From CAZNSX01 sp964575845 (GTDB lineage Bacteria; UBA8248; CAZNSX01): DNA of 64,000 nucleotides. Numbering within the stretch: the stretch's first letter is position 1; each line of letters starts with the position of its first letter. Below are positions 24,634 to 34,833 of this stretch, piece by piece. The notes below the pieces were generated by a model, which had not been told where the DNA came from, did no database searches, and saw only the letters and a program-made list of their open reading frames with translations. The position numbers were made by a program, and so were the translations under genes. The stretch spans positions 372,001-436,000 of the forward strand of contig CAZNSX010000001.1 in NCBI GenBank assembly GCA_964575845.1, given 5' to 3'.

Positions 24634-25419
24634 TCAGAGGGTTATTACTCCCCCCTCCAGGCGGGGGACTGCATCCGTCCAGTTGAGCCGGGCGCATAAG
24701 GAGACATCGTCGCCAAAACCCATCCCGTGAAGCAAATTTCCCCAGAGGGAGCTCCGGAGGGCTCCCTCGACCCGAGAGCCGTGCTCTCTTGCGAGGAAGA
24801 GTGTGGCTCTGGCTGAATCGGAGAGAAGCCGCGGCTCACCTCTGACTTTGAGGAGTTTCTCAAGGACCATCCCTGCGCAGAGGGCATCTTCCAGACAGAA
24901 AGCCCCCTCACGGCCGGAGCAAGCGAGAAGATAGGGCCCCTCCTCCCGGGAGAGCCTCTCGGCCGCCGCGTTCAAATTTCCGAACGCGGCGACAAGCACG
25001 AGGCCGACCCCGCTCAGGGCCTTAAGTGTGTGGGTCCCGTTAGTTGTGGTCATTATGATGGTGGCCCCCTGTAGCTTACTTTCCTCATACTCCAGGGGAG
25101 AGTTTCCCAGGTCAAAGCCCTGAAGCCGTCTTCCCCCCCGCTCCCCTCCCAGAAGCACCGGCCCCGCGGGCGATGTCCGGGAGAGCCTCTCTTTTAGTTC
25201 CTTTGCATCTTCGGGACTCTCCACAGGGACTATCTCCCGAGCGCCTGCATTAAGAGCGGCGAGAATAGAGGTCCCCGCCCTCAAGATATCTATGAACGCG
25301 GCCTTGACCCCGCGGGGCTCCTTCCCTGTTAGGCGCCTTATATCCTTAAGCCTCACCGGGACCTCGCTGTGGGCAAAGGCAACATCATAGAAGGAGGAGG
25401 GGTCTGTCGTGGGGGTCAT
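24634..25419 (-). CDS. comB: 2-phosphosulfolactate phosphatase-like protein
   Basis: ComB removes phosphate from 2-phosphosulfolactate in coenzyme M synthesis, and many bacteria carry homologues. The 261-residue sequence shows the family blocks AAFIDILRAGTSILAALNAGA, LLGGERGGRRLQGFDLGNSP, TTTNGTHTL and ACSGREGAFCLEDALCAG. The start is the ATG at 25419, which shares one base with the stop of the SbcC-like gene; a longer frame into that gene is ignored. No comA or comC neighbour is seen. Its presence at the end of a DNA-repair-like operon is odd, and the substrate may differ. Confidence 0.85.
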   Translation of the reverse strand: MTPTTDPSSFYDVAFAHSEVPVRLKDIRRLTGKEPRGVKAAFIDILRAGTSILAALNAGAREIVPVESPEDAKELKERLSRTSPAGPVLLGGERGGRRLQGFDLGNSPLEYEESKLQGATIIMTTTNGTHTLKALSGVGLVLVAAFGNLNAAAERLSREEGPYLLACSGREGAFCLEDALCAGMVLEKLLKVRGEPRLLSDSARATLFLAREHGSRVEGALRSSLWGNLLHGMGFGDDVSLCARLNWTDAVPRLEGGVITL

Positions 25420-27941
25420 CAGAGCGGTAGCTCCTCCAGTTTCCCCCGGCCCTCGAAGGTGAAGAGCCTGACGGGGACTCCATCCTTTTTCAGGCGCCTT
25501 CCTCGCTCCAGATACTGGGGATGGCAGGTGAGGAAGAAGAGCTGATGTGCCCTGGCCCAATCGGAAAGGATGGGCCAGACACGCTCAAGAGAGGCGGGGT
25601 CGTAATTTGTCAGAGGGTCATCCAGGAAGAGGGGAGGGGTGCCACCACGAGAGAGAAGCTCGAGGAGCGCAAGTCGCAGGGTGAGGTAAAGCTGTTCGGC
25701 GGTCGCATGAGAGAGGGCTTCAACCCTGACATCCTCCTTGGCCCCCGCCCTAAGCCTCAGCTGGGGCCAGGCGCGGGCGAGCTCGACCCCGTCAAACTCT
25801 TCCGGCACGGCCCTCCTGAAATAATAATTCAGCCTCTCTTCGAGAGCCGGTAGGTATTCTCCTTCAAGCTCCCCCCAGGCCTCCCCGAGGGTCTCTTCTG
25901 CAAGGAGGTGAGCCCCATAGAGGAAATCAAGCTCGGACTTCCGTTCCTCCACCTCTTCAATTTCCTCGCGAATAGCATCCGGCGAGCGCAGCTTTCCGGT
26001 GAGTTCCCGAAGCCTCCCCTGGGTGAAGAGGAGTTCCTCCTTTTCTTTTCTTGAAGAGTCCTCGAGCTTCCTGGCCTCCCTTTTCCAGGCTTCCTCTTCC
26101 TCTATTGAAGGATGAAAGTCAGTAAGGTCTTCCTCCTCAACCTCCAGCCTCAACTCCCGCCGTCTGCGGTCGAGAGTCTCCTGTTCCCTCTTCAGGCCTG
26201 CTTCTCCCTCTTCACCTTCTATTTCCCTCCTCTGGGTGAGGAGGAGCTCCCTCCGGCGGGCCAATCCCTCCCACTGCAAAAGGTGCCCTTTGAGGCTCTG
26301 GGGGTCATCCGCTCCCGTGCGGGAGAGAAGGGCTTCGACTTTTTCGCGAAGATCGAACGCGCGCTTCTCTTTTCTCAGGCCATCGCTCTCAAGGCGCTCG
26401 AGCTCTCTCGTGGCCTCTTCCTGAAGTCGCAGGAACTCCCTCATCCGGATGCGTATGGCCCTGGCCTCTTCAATTTCTGAGCATCCCAGGAGGTCGAACA
26501 CTTTTTGAAGTTCCCGCTCTACCTCTCCCAGCTTCTCCTCAATTGCAATCCGCTCATGGCTCTTCCTGCTTCTGGCTTTTGCTATGAAGAGCCGACGATT
26601 GAGCTGAAGGACCCCCCAATAGATTGGCAGGAGCCCCAGAGCATAGAGGACCATCCCGTAGGGGGGGAGAGGCCTTGCCAGGAGTATTTTGAGGATGGTA
26701 GGGGCCAAAACCAGAAGGAGCCCTAAAGCAAAGGAAAGGGCTATCCCTGAAGAGGAGGGGAGGGGGGCCTCCTCTTTGCTAACCTCTGAGAGTCGCCGCT
26801 TGAGCTCCTCCCTCTTGAGGTCAAGGCGGAGGAGGGTCTCCTCCTCAAGAACGGAGGGGCCGTCCTGATGAGGGTCAAGCGCCTTGAAAGCGTCCCGCTC
26901 TTGCCTCAGGCCTTTGAGCTTCTCTCTCAGCTCTGCCTTCTTGCTCTCCCTTTCCGCCTGCTCACGCGTCAGGCTCTCAAGCTCTCCCTCCCATCTCGGA
27001 AGCTCCTCCCGGATGAGCTTTACGCTATCTGCGACAGAGCCAAGGTCCTTGAGGGTTTTTTCGAAGGCCTCAAGCTCGTCCCTTATTTCTTTCAGGCGCT
27101 TTAGGCGTGAATCAACTCCTTCCGCTTTCCTCAAGTTCTCCTCCAGCTCTCGCTCCAGCTCTTGCTTTCTCGCTGCTTTAAATAAGAGGCTCCTCAGCTC
27201 ATCAAGACGCTTCTCCTTTTCCGGCAAAACCCCCTTGAGGTTCTCCTCAATGCCCCCAAGACGTCTCACCTCCCGCTCCAGCTCTTCCGCCTCCACGAGG
27301 CCTGCCTTGAACTCCCTGAGCTTTTCCTCAAGCCGCTCATACTCCCTCGGCCGCGTGGGCCGGAACTCTTGCGCGGTGGCCGCCCTGAGCTCCCTTCGCC
27401 GGCTCACAAGCAGCTCCAGCGCTCGCTCCACGTCGCCTCCCCCTCCGCCCGTCAAGACCCTCTGGAGGAAGGAGCCAAGCCTTGAGAGCTCCCGCCCGAC
27501 CCTCTCAAGCTCTCCCTGCCGGATGAAGGCGCAAGCGGTTAGGAGTGAGAGCTCGGGAAAGCCCGTGTGCTCTGAAAGAAGCTCCTCCATCCTCCCCCGC
27601 TCGGATGTGAGAGCCTCAAAGGCCCCATCGCCCCGTGCCCGGCTCATGAGTGCCCTTCCCCGAGAGAGGTCCCTCTCGATGCGGTAGACTTCTCCTTCCG
27701 CCTCGTAGGTGAGGCCGACTCTGGACACTTCTGCCTCGGCCCAGGAGCGCAGGAGTGCCCGGCTAAGTCGCCCCGCCCGCTCCCGCGAGGGGCCATAGAG
27801 GGCGACCAGCACCGCCTCAAGAAGCGTTGATTTGCCCGCACGGTTGGGCCCGATGAAGAGGTTGAGCCCCTCGGAGAAGGAAACCGAAGAAGGGTCCCGG
27901 TAGACCTTAAAGCCCGCCAGCTCAAGGCTGAGAAATCTCAA
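25419..27941 (-). CDS. SbcC/Rad50-like (YhaN-type) ATPase with a central membrane hairpin
   Basis: An 840-residue SMC-like ATPase. Walker A GPNRAGKST is at residues 31-39 and Walker B LFLDDPLTNYD near the C-terminus, with the ABC-like LSHATAEQLYLTLRLALLELL signature before it. Long coiled coils fill about 195-395 and 450-690. Between them, in place of the zinc hook CxxC of Rad50, lie two hydrophobic segments (about 399-420 and 428-447) separated by a short PLPPYG turn, as in YhaN-type proteins, so the coil tip is probably membrane-anchored. It overlaps the SbcD-like gene by ATGA. The pair should act on DNA ends or other nucleic acid substrates. Confidence 0.85.
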   Translation of the reverse strand: MRFLSLELAGFKVYRDPSSVSFSEGLNLFIGPNRAGKSTLLEAVLVALYGPSRERAGRLSRALLRSWAEAEVSRVGLTYEAEGEVYRIERDLSRGRALMSRARGDGAFEALTSERGRMEELLSEHTGFPELSLLTACAFIRQGELERVGRELSRLGSFLQRVLTGGGGGDVERALELLVSRRRELRAATAQEFRPTRPREYERLEEKLREFKAGLVEAEELEREVRRLGGIEENLKGVLPEKEKRLDELRSLLFKAARKQELERELEENLRKAEGVDSRLKRLKEIRDELEAFEKTLKDLGSVADSVKLIREELPRWEGELESLTREQAERESKKAELREKLKGLRQERDAFKALDPHQDGPSVLEEETLLRLDLKREELKRRLSEVSKEEAPLPSSSGIALSFALGLLLVLAPTILKILLARPLPPYGMVLYALGLLPIYWGVLQLNRRLFIAKARSRKSHERIAIEEKLGEVERELQKVFDLLGCSEIEEARAIRIRMREFLRLQEEATRELERLESDGLRKEKRAFDLREKVEALLSRTGADDPQSLKGHLLQWEGLARRRELLLTQRREIEGEEGEAGLKREQETLDRRRRELRLEVEEEDLTDFHPSIEEEEAWKREARKLEDSSRKEKEELLFTQGRLRELTGKLRSPDAIREEIEEVEERKSELDFLYGAHLLAEETLGEAWGELEGEYLPALEERLNYYFRRAVPEEFDGVELARAWPQLRLRAGAKEDVRVEALSHATAEQLYLTLRLALLELLSRGGTPPLFLDDPLTNYDPASLERVWPILSDWARAHQLFFLTCHPQYLERGRRLKKDGVPVRLFTFEGRGKLEELPL

Positions 27942-29083
27942 GGCCTCCCAACCTCCCTTAATGCTCTGAGCCCCAGCCGCAGCGCCGCGCGCGCGAGCCT
28001 CGCCTCTTCCTCCCCTCCCGCCCTCGAAATCCTCTCCCGCATCCTCAGGCAGAAACGGCCGGAGATGAAGCGGGGGTCCAGGGAGATGTCAGAGGGGGGC
28101 AAGAGCTCCCGCAGGTCAATTTCGAGGTGAAAGAAAGAGGGCGCGAACCGCTCCTCCAGGCTCTCCGCCTCCTCGAGTACCCTCAGGGTGGGGCTCCCCC
28201 TGAGCTTAACCCTGAGCATGGCGCCTTCCCCCCCCCGCTCCCTTACGGTCTCTCTGAGCCTCTCCTCATCTTCAAGGCCCGTCAGGTCCAACTCCAAGAC
28301 TTCGGCCCGCCTCCCATTCAGCGCTACCTTTCTTATGGATACTCTCCCCTCGGGGGAGAGCTCCCCCAGGAGGGTCACCCTTTCCCCCAGGTTTCGCTCA
28401 TGGAAGGAGAGTGTCTCGGGAGAGCCGGGGTAGGCCGCGGCCTTATGGGAGGATTCAAAGATGAGGTTAGAGCGGTGGTAGTGACCGAGAGCCACGTAGT
28501 TAAAGGGAAGAGCTGTGATCTCCTCCAGAGATAGGGGGGCCTCCAGGTCGCCCGGCACACCCTCCAGAGAGCCGTGGCAGAGGAGGATGGAGCGGGGGTA
28601 TTGTGGCAAGAGGCTCTCGGGGAGCCCCTTTAGGGGCCGGGCCCCTGGCAGGTCCCGGTCAAAGGGGATTCCGGCGATGGAAAGGGCCAGATCCTCCAGG
28701 TGACAGACCTCCCTCCGGAGAAAGACCCTGGCCAGGGGGTAGCCTTCTACAAAATGAGATTGCCAGACCGAGGCCGGGGCAAGATAGTCGTGATTTCCGG
28801 GGATGATGAAGGTTCTGGTACCTGCGCGGTGGAGGTCTCGAAAAACCTCTTCCGCCACCTCAAGCTCGGGTGGCCCCGGGCAGGGGTGGTCAAACAGGTC
28901 TCCAGAGATGAGGAAAAGATCTACGGCCTCTTCCAGGGCGAGGTCTTTCAGCCGGCGGAGTATCCCTCTCAGGTCTTCCTGCCGGATGGTGGCCCGGGGG
29001 TTTCCGAGACCGCTGAAGGAGCGGCCTAGGTGAAGGTCCGCCGTGTGGAGGAAGCGGACCGGCTCTCCAGCTCGAGAAGCCAT
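27938..29083 (-). CDS. SbcD/Mre11-like (YhaO-type) metallophosphoesterase
   Basis: The 381-residue protein carries the calcineurin-like phosphoesterase motifs FLHTADLHLGR (Asp/His metal ligands), ISGDLFDH, IPGNHDYL, CHGSLEG and LGHYHRS, in the order of Mre11/SbcD exonucleases. The capping and C-terminal regions are shorter than E. coli SbcD, as in YhaO. Paired with the downstream SbcC-like ATPase (ATGA overlap), it would form a nuclease complex. Its start overlaps the end of ogt by 58 bases, and no other in-frame start is available before the first motif. Confidence 0.88.
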   Translation of the reverse strand: MASRAGEPVRFLHTADLHLGRSFSGLGNPRATIRQEDLRGILRRLKDLALEEAVDLFLISGDLFDHPCPGPPELEVAEEVFRDLHRAGTRTFIIPGNHDYLAPASVWQSHFVEGYPLARVFLRREVCHLEDLALSIAGIPFDRDLPGARPLKGLPESLLPQYPRSILLCHGSLEGVPGDLEAPLSLEEITALPFNYVALGHYHRSNLIFESSHKAAAYPGSPETLSFHERNLGERVTLLGELSPEGRVSIRKVALNGRRAEVLELDLTGLEDEERLRETVRERGGEGAMLRVKLRGSPTLRVLEEAESLEERFAPSFFHLEIDLRELLPPSDISLDPRFISGRFCLRMRERISRAGGEEEARLARAALRLGLRALREVGRP

Positions 29084-29595
29084 CGCTTCAGTTCAACCCC
29101 GCAGGCAAAGCCCCCGAGGGAGCCGTCCGCGGCCAGCACCCTGTGACAGGGGACAAAAAGGGGGATGGGATTGGCAGAAAGAGCGCCTCCTACGGCCCGG
29201 GCGAGCGCGCGTGAGCCCATGCTCTCCGCGAGAGCGCCGTAGCTCACGGTTTCACCATAAGGGATTCCCCTCGTCCTCTCCCAGACCTCCCTCTGAAAGG
29301 GGGTTCCGAAGAGGGGGTCAAGGGGAATGTTTTGGCCCAGCGGTTTCCCTTCGAAATAGGCTTTAACCTCGGCTGCGGCCTCTCTAAGGATATCATCAGC
29401 CGATGTCAACCGACAGTTCTCTCCTTCCTTCAAGATAACATCGGGCCTTCTGAGCTCGCTCTTCAGGCGGGAGATGAGGTGGGACTTCTCGGTCCCGAAG
29501 GTGAGGGCCGAGAGGCCCTTCTCTCCTACGGCCAGAGCAAGGAGCCCCGTGGGGTGGGAAATAATGAGGTAGCTTATGAGGAGAGGTTCTTTCAT
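29026..29595 (-). CDS. ogt: Methylated-DNA--protein-cysteine methyltransferase
   Basis: The protein transfers the alkyl group from O6-methylguanine in DNA to its own cysteine. The active-site motif is PCHRVL with Cys150, preceded by the helix-turn-helix recognition region GTPFQREVWERTRGIPYGETVSYGALAE and the Arg finger area RAVGGALSANPIP. At 189 residues, starting at the ATG at 29595, it matches Ogt/MGMT; a longer frame to 29775 adds unrelated sequence. It leads the ogt-sbcD-sbcC-comB operon, so three of four genes concern DNA damage. Confidence 0.9.
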   Translation of the reverse strand: MKEPLLISYLIISHPTGLLALAVGEKGLSALTFGTEKSHLISRLKSELRRPDVILKEGENCRLTSADDILREAAAEVKAYFEGKPLGQNIPLDPLFGTPFQREVWERTRGIPYGETVSYGALAESMGSRALARAVGGALSANPIPLFVPCHRVLAADGSLGGFACGVELKRWLLELESRSASSTRRTFT

Positions 29596-29662
29596 TGCCC
29601 GAAAACCCCTGAAGCGGTAGAAAGAATGTAGGGTTCGATGGGTTGCGGTCCACGGAGAGATT

Positions 29663-30409
29663 TCATCCCATCGCGATGCCACCGTTGACGTCCAGGCAGA
29701 TCCCCGTGATATAGCCCGCCTCCTCCGATGCGAGGAAGAGCGCCGCATTTGCCATATCTTGCGGCTGTCCGACACGGCCGAGGGGAATACGGGCCATGAG
29801 CTCCTTCTCCCGGTCTGGCAGCCACGCCCTTGTCATAGGCGTCACCGTGGCACCGGGAGCGATGGCGTTGACGGTTATCCCGAAGGGACCGAGCACCCTG
29901 GCGAGCGAGCGAGTCATGCCGATAACGGCGGCCTTCGAAGTGGTATAGGGCACCTCTTCGGCCAGGCCGCCGTACCGCCAAGCTGAAGAGGAGAAGTTCA
30001 CGATACGCCCGTAGCGTCTCGCCTTCATGTGCTCGGCCGCGGCGCGAACGCAGAAAAAACCGCCCTTAACGTTCACCCTCTGAATCTCGTCCCAGTCTTC
30101 CTCTGTGTACTCAAGAAAGAGCTTCTTCGGGCAGATGGCTGCATTGTTGATCAGAATATCGACCTGCCCGAACCTCTCAAGCGCGGCCTCCACCATCCCT
30201 TCAACATCAGCATAGCTGCTGACGTTTACCTTTTGGGCGAGAAGCTCATGGCCGGATGTGGCCAACTCAGTGCAAAGAGCCTCGGTGGCCTCCAGATTCA
30301 GGTCGCAGGCCACCACTCTTGCGCTCTCCCTCACAAAACGCCGCACGATCGCCTCCCCGATTCCCTGGGCCGCGCCAGTTACGATTGCCACACGCCCTTC
30401 GAGCCTCAT
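29663..30409 (-). CDS. SDR-family oxidoreductase (FabG-like)
   Basis: A 248-residue classical short-chain dehydrogenase. The Rossmann motif TGAAQGIG is at residues 11-18, NNAAI follows strand 4, the catalytic Ser is in NFSSSAW, the Tyr/Lys pair is in YTTSKAA, and the C-terminus GYITGICLDVNGGIAMG is typical. Asp in ACDLN at the end of strand 2 suggests NAD(H) preference. The ATG at 30409 follows AGAAGG at 8 bases. It could reduce or oxidise a small alcohol/ketone or act on 3-oxoacyl substrates. No operon partner is evident. Confidence 0.9.
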   Translation of the reverse strand: MRLEGRVAIVTGAAQGIGEAIVRRFVRESARVVACDLNLEATEALCTELATSGHELLAQKVNVSSYADVEGMVEAALERFGQVDILINNAAICPKKLFLEYTEEDWDEIQRVNVKGGFFCVRAAAEHMKARRYGRIVNFSSSAWRYGGLAEEVPYTTSKAAVIGMTRSLARVLGPFGITVNAIAPGATVTPMTRAWLPDREKELMARIPLGRVGQPQDMANAALFLASEEAGYITGICLDVNGGIAMG

Positions 30410-30792
30410 GATTTTTCCTTCTCTACGCCCGGGGAAAGATAAGTGAATTATAAACCGACATTTCCCGGTCAGCACCACAATCGGAAGCTATCTTGGCGCC
30501 CCGGAAATCAACCGAGATGGAGCGGTCGAAATCGGGCCGCAGCACCCCTTTTTGGCCTTCACCACCTCCGAGCATCTGATGTCCTCTCACTCGGGCGGCT
30601 TTGGCCAATTTTATCACGTGGTTATAAAGATTCCCGCCTCTTTTTCTTCTGGGTTGCTGCATAATTTGGGTCAATTGCATTAACTCCATCCGTGGGCCGA
30701 TTTCTTAATACTTAGCATATGCAGGAGTAGGGCAGAAAGAATTAAGAAAGGAGGTCTAACTTTTCGGTGGGCGGCTTTTTTATTACCTAATG
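30410..30792. other. Intergenic region upstream of the SDR gene
   Basis: An 88-codon minus-strand frame (30423-30689) overlaps this region but has no ribosome binding site and no recognisable product. I see no gene. Confidence 0.45.
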
Positions 30793-30847
30793 CTGCGACC
30801 GGTCCCGTCGCAGTGGAATAGGACGCTGGCCGGGAATAGAGCGTCTC

Positions 30848-30852
<5 letters not shown>
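30793..30852 (-). terminator. Tandem hairpins overlapping the thiC stop codon
   Basis: Two stem-loops sit back to back. CTGCGAC/GTCGCAG (30793-30799 and 30807-30813) is a perfect 7-bp stem. AATAGGACGCT (30817-30827) pairs with AGCGTCTCCTATT (30840-30852) as an 11-bp stem with a 2-base bulge that includes the thiC stop. No U-run follows on the minus strand, so this may protect the 3' end or act with Rho. Confidence 0.45.
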
Positions 30853-32119
<1,267 letters not shown>

Positions 32120-32152
32120 GACAAAAATCACCCTTCCCGAAGGAAACTTCAC

Positions 32153-32492
32153 GACTGCACCTGAGGGCTCACCCCAAGGCCGTGACTAACTCCCTTAATC
32201 TAAATCCGAATTCTACCTAACTATAATTTAGTATAAAGGTTACGCTTAATCAAGGGGAAAATCGGAGCGAATTCACGTTCATAAGGCTGGAGAGATGCGG
32301 CCGCAAAACCTTCCAAATAAAAGACTCCCGACTTGAGAATCTTCTCACCAACCGCACAAAATATCGAGCCTGTGCATATGAGAGCCATCCCTGACACCGG
32401 CGAGGGGACTTCAAGTCCCTCCTCTCCCCCCCTTTGCCATTCTTGCATGCAACCCTTCCTTTGGGTTAGAGTTAGTCTGCTGAGGGGTCTAG
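32153..32492. other. Divergent intergenic region between thiC and the nitrilase-like gene
   Basis: This 340-base stretch holds no supportable ORF. An A+T-rich part around 32205-32245 could contain the thiC promoter on the minus strand, but no convincing hexamer pair or riboswitch core is seen. Confidence 0.4.
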
Positions 32493-32523
32493 CCCTTAAC
32501 GGAGCGAGATGAGTCGCTAAGGG
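32493..32523 (+). promoter_or_regulatory. Stem-loop in the leader of the nitrilase-like gene
   Basis: CCCTTAACG and CGCTAAGGG are 9-base arms with one mismatch around a 13-base loop, 44 bases before the ATG at 32567. It is followed by AAGGAGGAA, a strong ribosome binding site. It could be a leader structure or part of an unrecognised riboswitch; no known riboswitch consensus was matched. Confidence 0.35.
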
Positions 32524-32566
32524 AGAACCTCGCGGGATAATTCATTCAATTTAAGGAGGAATAACG

Positions 32567-33616
32567 ATGTCTACTCCCTCAAAGGTCAGGGTGGGAGCCG
32601 TGCTGCCAGCTTCCTTTTTCGGTGAGGGCGAATGGCAAAACGCCGAGAACGCCTTAAAGTATGCGGATGAGGCGGCATCTAAGGGTGTAGAACTTCTCCT
32701 CTACCCGGAAGGCTACCCTGGGCCGGCAACGGGGCCGCTCGATAACCCGAAGTATCCCTTCAAGCCCCTTGAGAGGCTCAAGGAGAAGGCGAAAGAGCAC
32801 GGGATGCATATAATTGCGGGCGATGTGATAGAGAGCGAGATTCCGGGCGCGCAATATCTCACCTTAAGGCTCATCTCTCCCGAGGGGAAAGAGGTAGCCC
32901 ACTACCGCCGCCAGCAGCCGGACACCCCTCCCTTGAACGCTTACCTCTATGACGGAAAGGCGCATCTCCTTCCGGGCGAGGGCTCCTGTGTGGTCAAGAC
33001 GGAGCTCGGCCGCATCGGCCTCTCCATCTGCAGCGAGCTCTTCGTTCCGGAGCTCGGGAGGCTCCTCATGCTTGATGGGGCCGAGATAATCGTCTCCCCC
33101 GTCCACGGCATGCACAGCCAAACAGGCTACACTCTCAAGGACACCTGGCGCTGTGTTGCCCGGTCGCGCGCGGCGGAAAATCTTTACTACGTGATGGTCA
33201 CCCAGCACCTCTACAAGATAAAAGGCGCTCCCGACTACTCGATGGGCGTTGCCTCGGGCGCGATGGTTGCAGGGCCCGAGGAGATGGTGGGGGTGCTCGA
33301 GAAGCCGGGCGTCCTGGTTGTGGACCTGGATATGGACCGCCTTCGCTATATTCGCAGCCGAAACTACGATGAGGAGAACCTCTCGAAACCCGATGACCCT
33401 GAATGGAAGCTCATCGGCTGCCGGCCGGGGCAGATCTTCGAGCGCTACCCCGAGATATATAAGCGCCTTGCCGAGCCGAGCCCCTACTCCTACGACTACC
33501 TCTACTGGAGGGAGGACCTGGAGAGCTGGCTCAAGGAGTATGACCGCATCTACCAGGGGGATTATGCGCGCATCCTGAAGAAATACGGCGCCCCCTTCAG
33601 GTTCAAGACGGAGTAG
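32567..33616 (+). CDS. Carbon-nitrogen hydrolase (nitrilase superfamily), catalytic lysine replaced
   Basis: The 349-residue protein has the nitrilase-superfamily layout: Glu in LLLYPEGYPG and the nucleophile Cys in LSICSELFVPE. The third catalytic block, normally YRKxH, reads HYRRQQPDT, so the essential Lys is replaced by Arg. The C-terminal part (about 285-349) is long and Tyr-rich, predicted to extend the dimer surface. Members hydrolyse nitriles or amides. With Lys missing, activity may be altered or lost. AAGGAGGAATAACG precedes the ATG. Another, apparently fully functional nitrilase occurs at 39191-40297. Confidence 0.82.
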   Translation: MSTPSKVRVGAVLPASFFGEGEWQNAENALKYADEAASKGVELLLYPEGYPGPATGPLDNPKYPFKPLERLKEKAKEHGMHIIAGDVIESEIPGAQYLTLRLISPEGKEVAHYRRQQPDTPPLNAYLYDGKAHLLPGEGSCVVKTELGRIGLSICSELFVPELGRLLMLDGAEIIVSPVHGMHSQTGYTLKDTWRCVARSRAAENLYYVMVTQHLYKIKGAPDYSMGVASGAMVAGPEEMVGVLEKPGVLVVDLDMDRLRYIRSRNYDEENLSKPDDPEWKLIGCRPGQIFERYPEIYKRLAEPSPYSYDYLYWREDLESWLKEYDRIYQGDYARILKKYGAPFRFKTE

Positions 33617-33737
33617 GAGGAGCCACCTCAAGGCCTGAGGCGAGCGAGCTCCCCTTCCTTATTTGTTTCCTGGGGCAAAAGGGCTTGAGCTGATTATACC
33701 CTTTTCAAGAACCTTTTCAGACTTTGAGGGGGACTCA

Positions 33738-34433
33738 ATGGAAAGAGACCTGGAGAAATACCTGCGGCCGGGAAAGTATGCGGACTCAGATTCTCCCATT
33801 GTCGCGCAAAAGGCTGAAGAGATAACGAGAGGCTCTGCCACCGATGTCGAGAAGGCGATAAAGATTCATAAATACGTGAGAGATTTGGGCTTTGATATAG
33901 GCGATGGGTTCAGGATGCTCCTTTCGGCGAGAGGGAAGGCATCAGACCTCATAAAGGAGGGCAGGGGCTTCTGCATGCACAAGGCCGCCGCCTTCGTCGC
34001 CCTCTGCCGCGCATCGGGGATTCCCGCCAGGATCGCGTTCCAGGTGGTAGAGTCTCACGACAAGCCCTTCCATCCCGAGAAAATGAGAAGGATGTACGGA
34101 AAGAGACCACAACCCTGGCACTCGGCCGGTGAGGTCTATCTTAACGGAAAGTGGATAATGGCCGACTGCACTGTGGATAGGGAGCAGGGTGAAAGGTTGG
34201 GGAAGAAGGTCCCGGATTTTGACGGGACCCACGACCTCTACACGGTGGAAGGGCCGGTTCTGAAAGAGAGGGGGAGCGCTCCGGATATGCCTGAAGCCGT
34301 CGTCGAGCGGCACAGGAGGGCCGCGGCCACATTTTTCAAATACATTGAGTCAGGAGGCGACCTTCCTGAGCTGCCTGACAATATCATCGAGGGTGAGACA
34401 GAGGATTTAAAGCTCACACCGCCGGGAGAATAA
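33738..34433 (+). CDS. Transglutaminase-like cysteine protease-fold protein
   Basis: The protein begins at an ATG at 33738 (GAGGGGG 5 bases upstream), 231 residues. The transglutaminase-like triad is visible: Cys79 in GRGFCMHKAA, His128 in PWHSAGEV and Asp143 in MADCTVD. KIHKYVRDLGFDI precedes the Cys block as in the Transglut_core domain. No signal peptide is present, so it is probably cytoplasmic. Bacterial members act as proteases, amidases or peptide-modifying enzymes. It lies 121 bases after the nitrilase-like gene on the same strand. Confidence 0.85.
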   Translation: MERDLEKYLRPGKYADSDSPIVAQKAEEITRGSATDVEKAIKIHKYVRDLGFDIGDGFRMLLSARGKASDLIKEGRGFCMHKAAAFVALCRASGIPARIAFQVVESHDKPFHPEKMRRMYGKRPQPWHSAGEVYLNGKWIMADCTVDREQGERLGKKVPDFDGTHDLYTVEGPVLKERGSAPDMPEAVVERHRRAAATFFKYIESGGDLPELPDNIIEGETEDLKLTPPGE

Positions 34434-34833
34434 ATCCGGATTTACATAGATTTGGGCTCCCGGCTTGCGCCTAGAATTGCATTCTTAAAGATGGGGAGAA
34501 CCCGCCGGGAGTGCCTCCCTGAGCACGGTCCCGCTCAGCGTGAGACGGCCCCTCTCACCGTGGGGGCGGGTTTCACCGAGGCCGCCGCAGACCTCAAGGG
34601 CGACCTTCGCGAGATACTCATGGGAGCGGTGCATGCAGTTCCTGAGCTGGAGTGCGGCGACGCTCCGCATAATTCCTATTTGAGCCTTATTCATACGTCG
34701 AGAGACTTCGGACTAGCCCGTTTACATTACGGTTGACAGGGGCTTTCCCTGGACTTATTTTCGCGATCAGGGAATGCTTGAGGGCGCTCTCTTATCGAAC
34801 CTTTCCTGAGGTTCTTTCTTGGGGGAAATCATC
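34434..34833. other. Intergenic region of about 400 bases
   Basis: Open frames on both strands (plus 34452-34736, minus 34485-34694) read weakly protein-like but lack ribosome binding sites and recognisable motifs. No promoter pair stands out. Confidence 0.4.

Noticed and set aside
32153..32566. Possible TPP riboswitch upstream of thiC
   Set aside because: I could not find the conserved CTGAGA and GATCTGGATAATGCCAGC-type cores on the minus strand.
32460..32566. Possible guanidine (ykkC) riboswitch before the nitrilase-like gene
   Set aside because: A stem-loop is present but the conserved ACGR and GGGACG-type elements are missing.
34452..34736. 94-codon plus-strand frame
   Set aside because: No ribosome binding site and an equally open frame lies opposite; neither matches a family.
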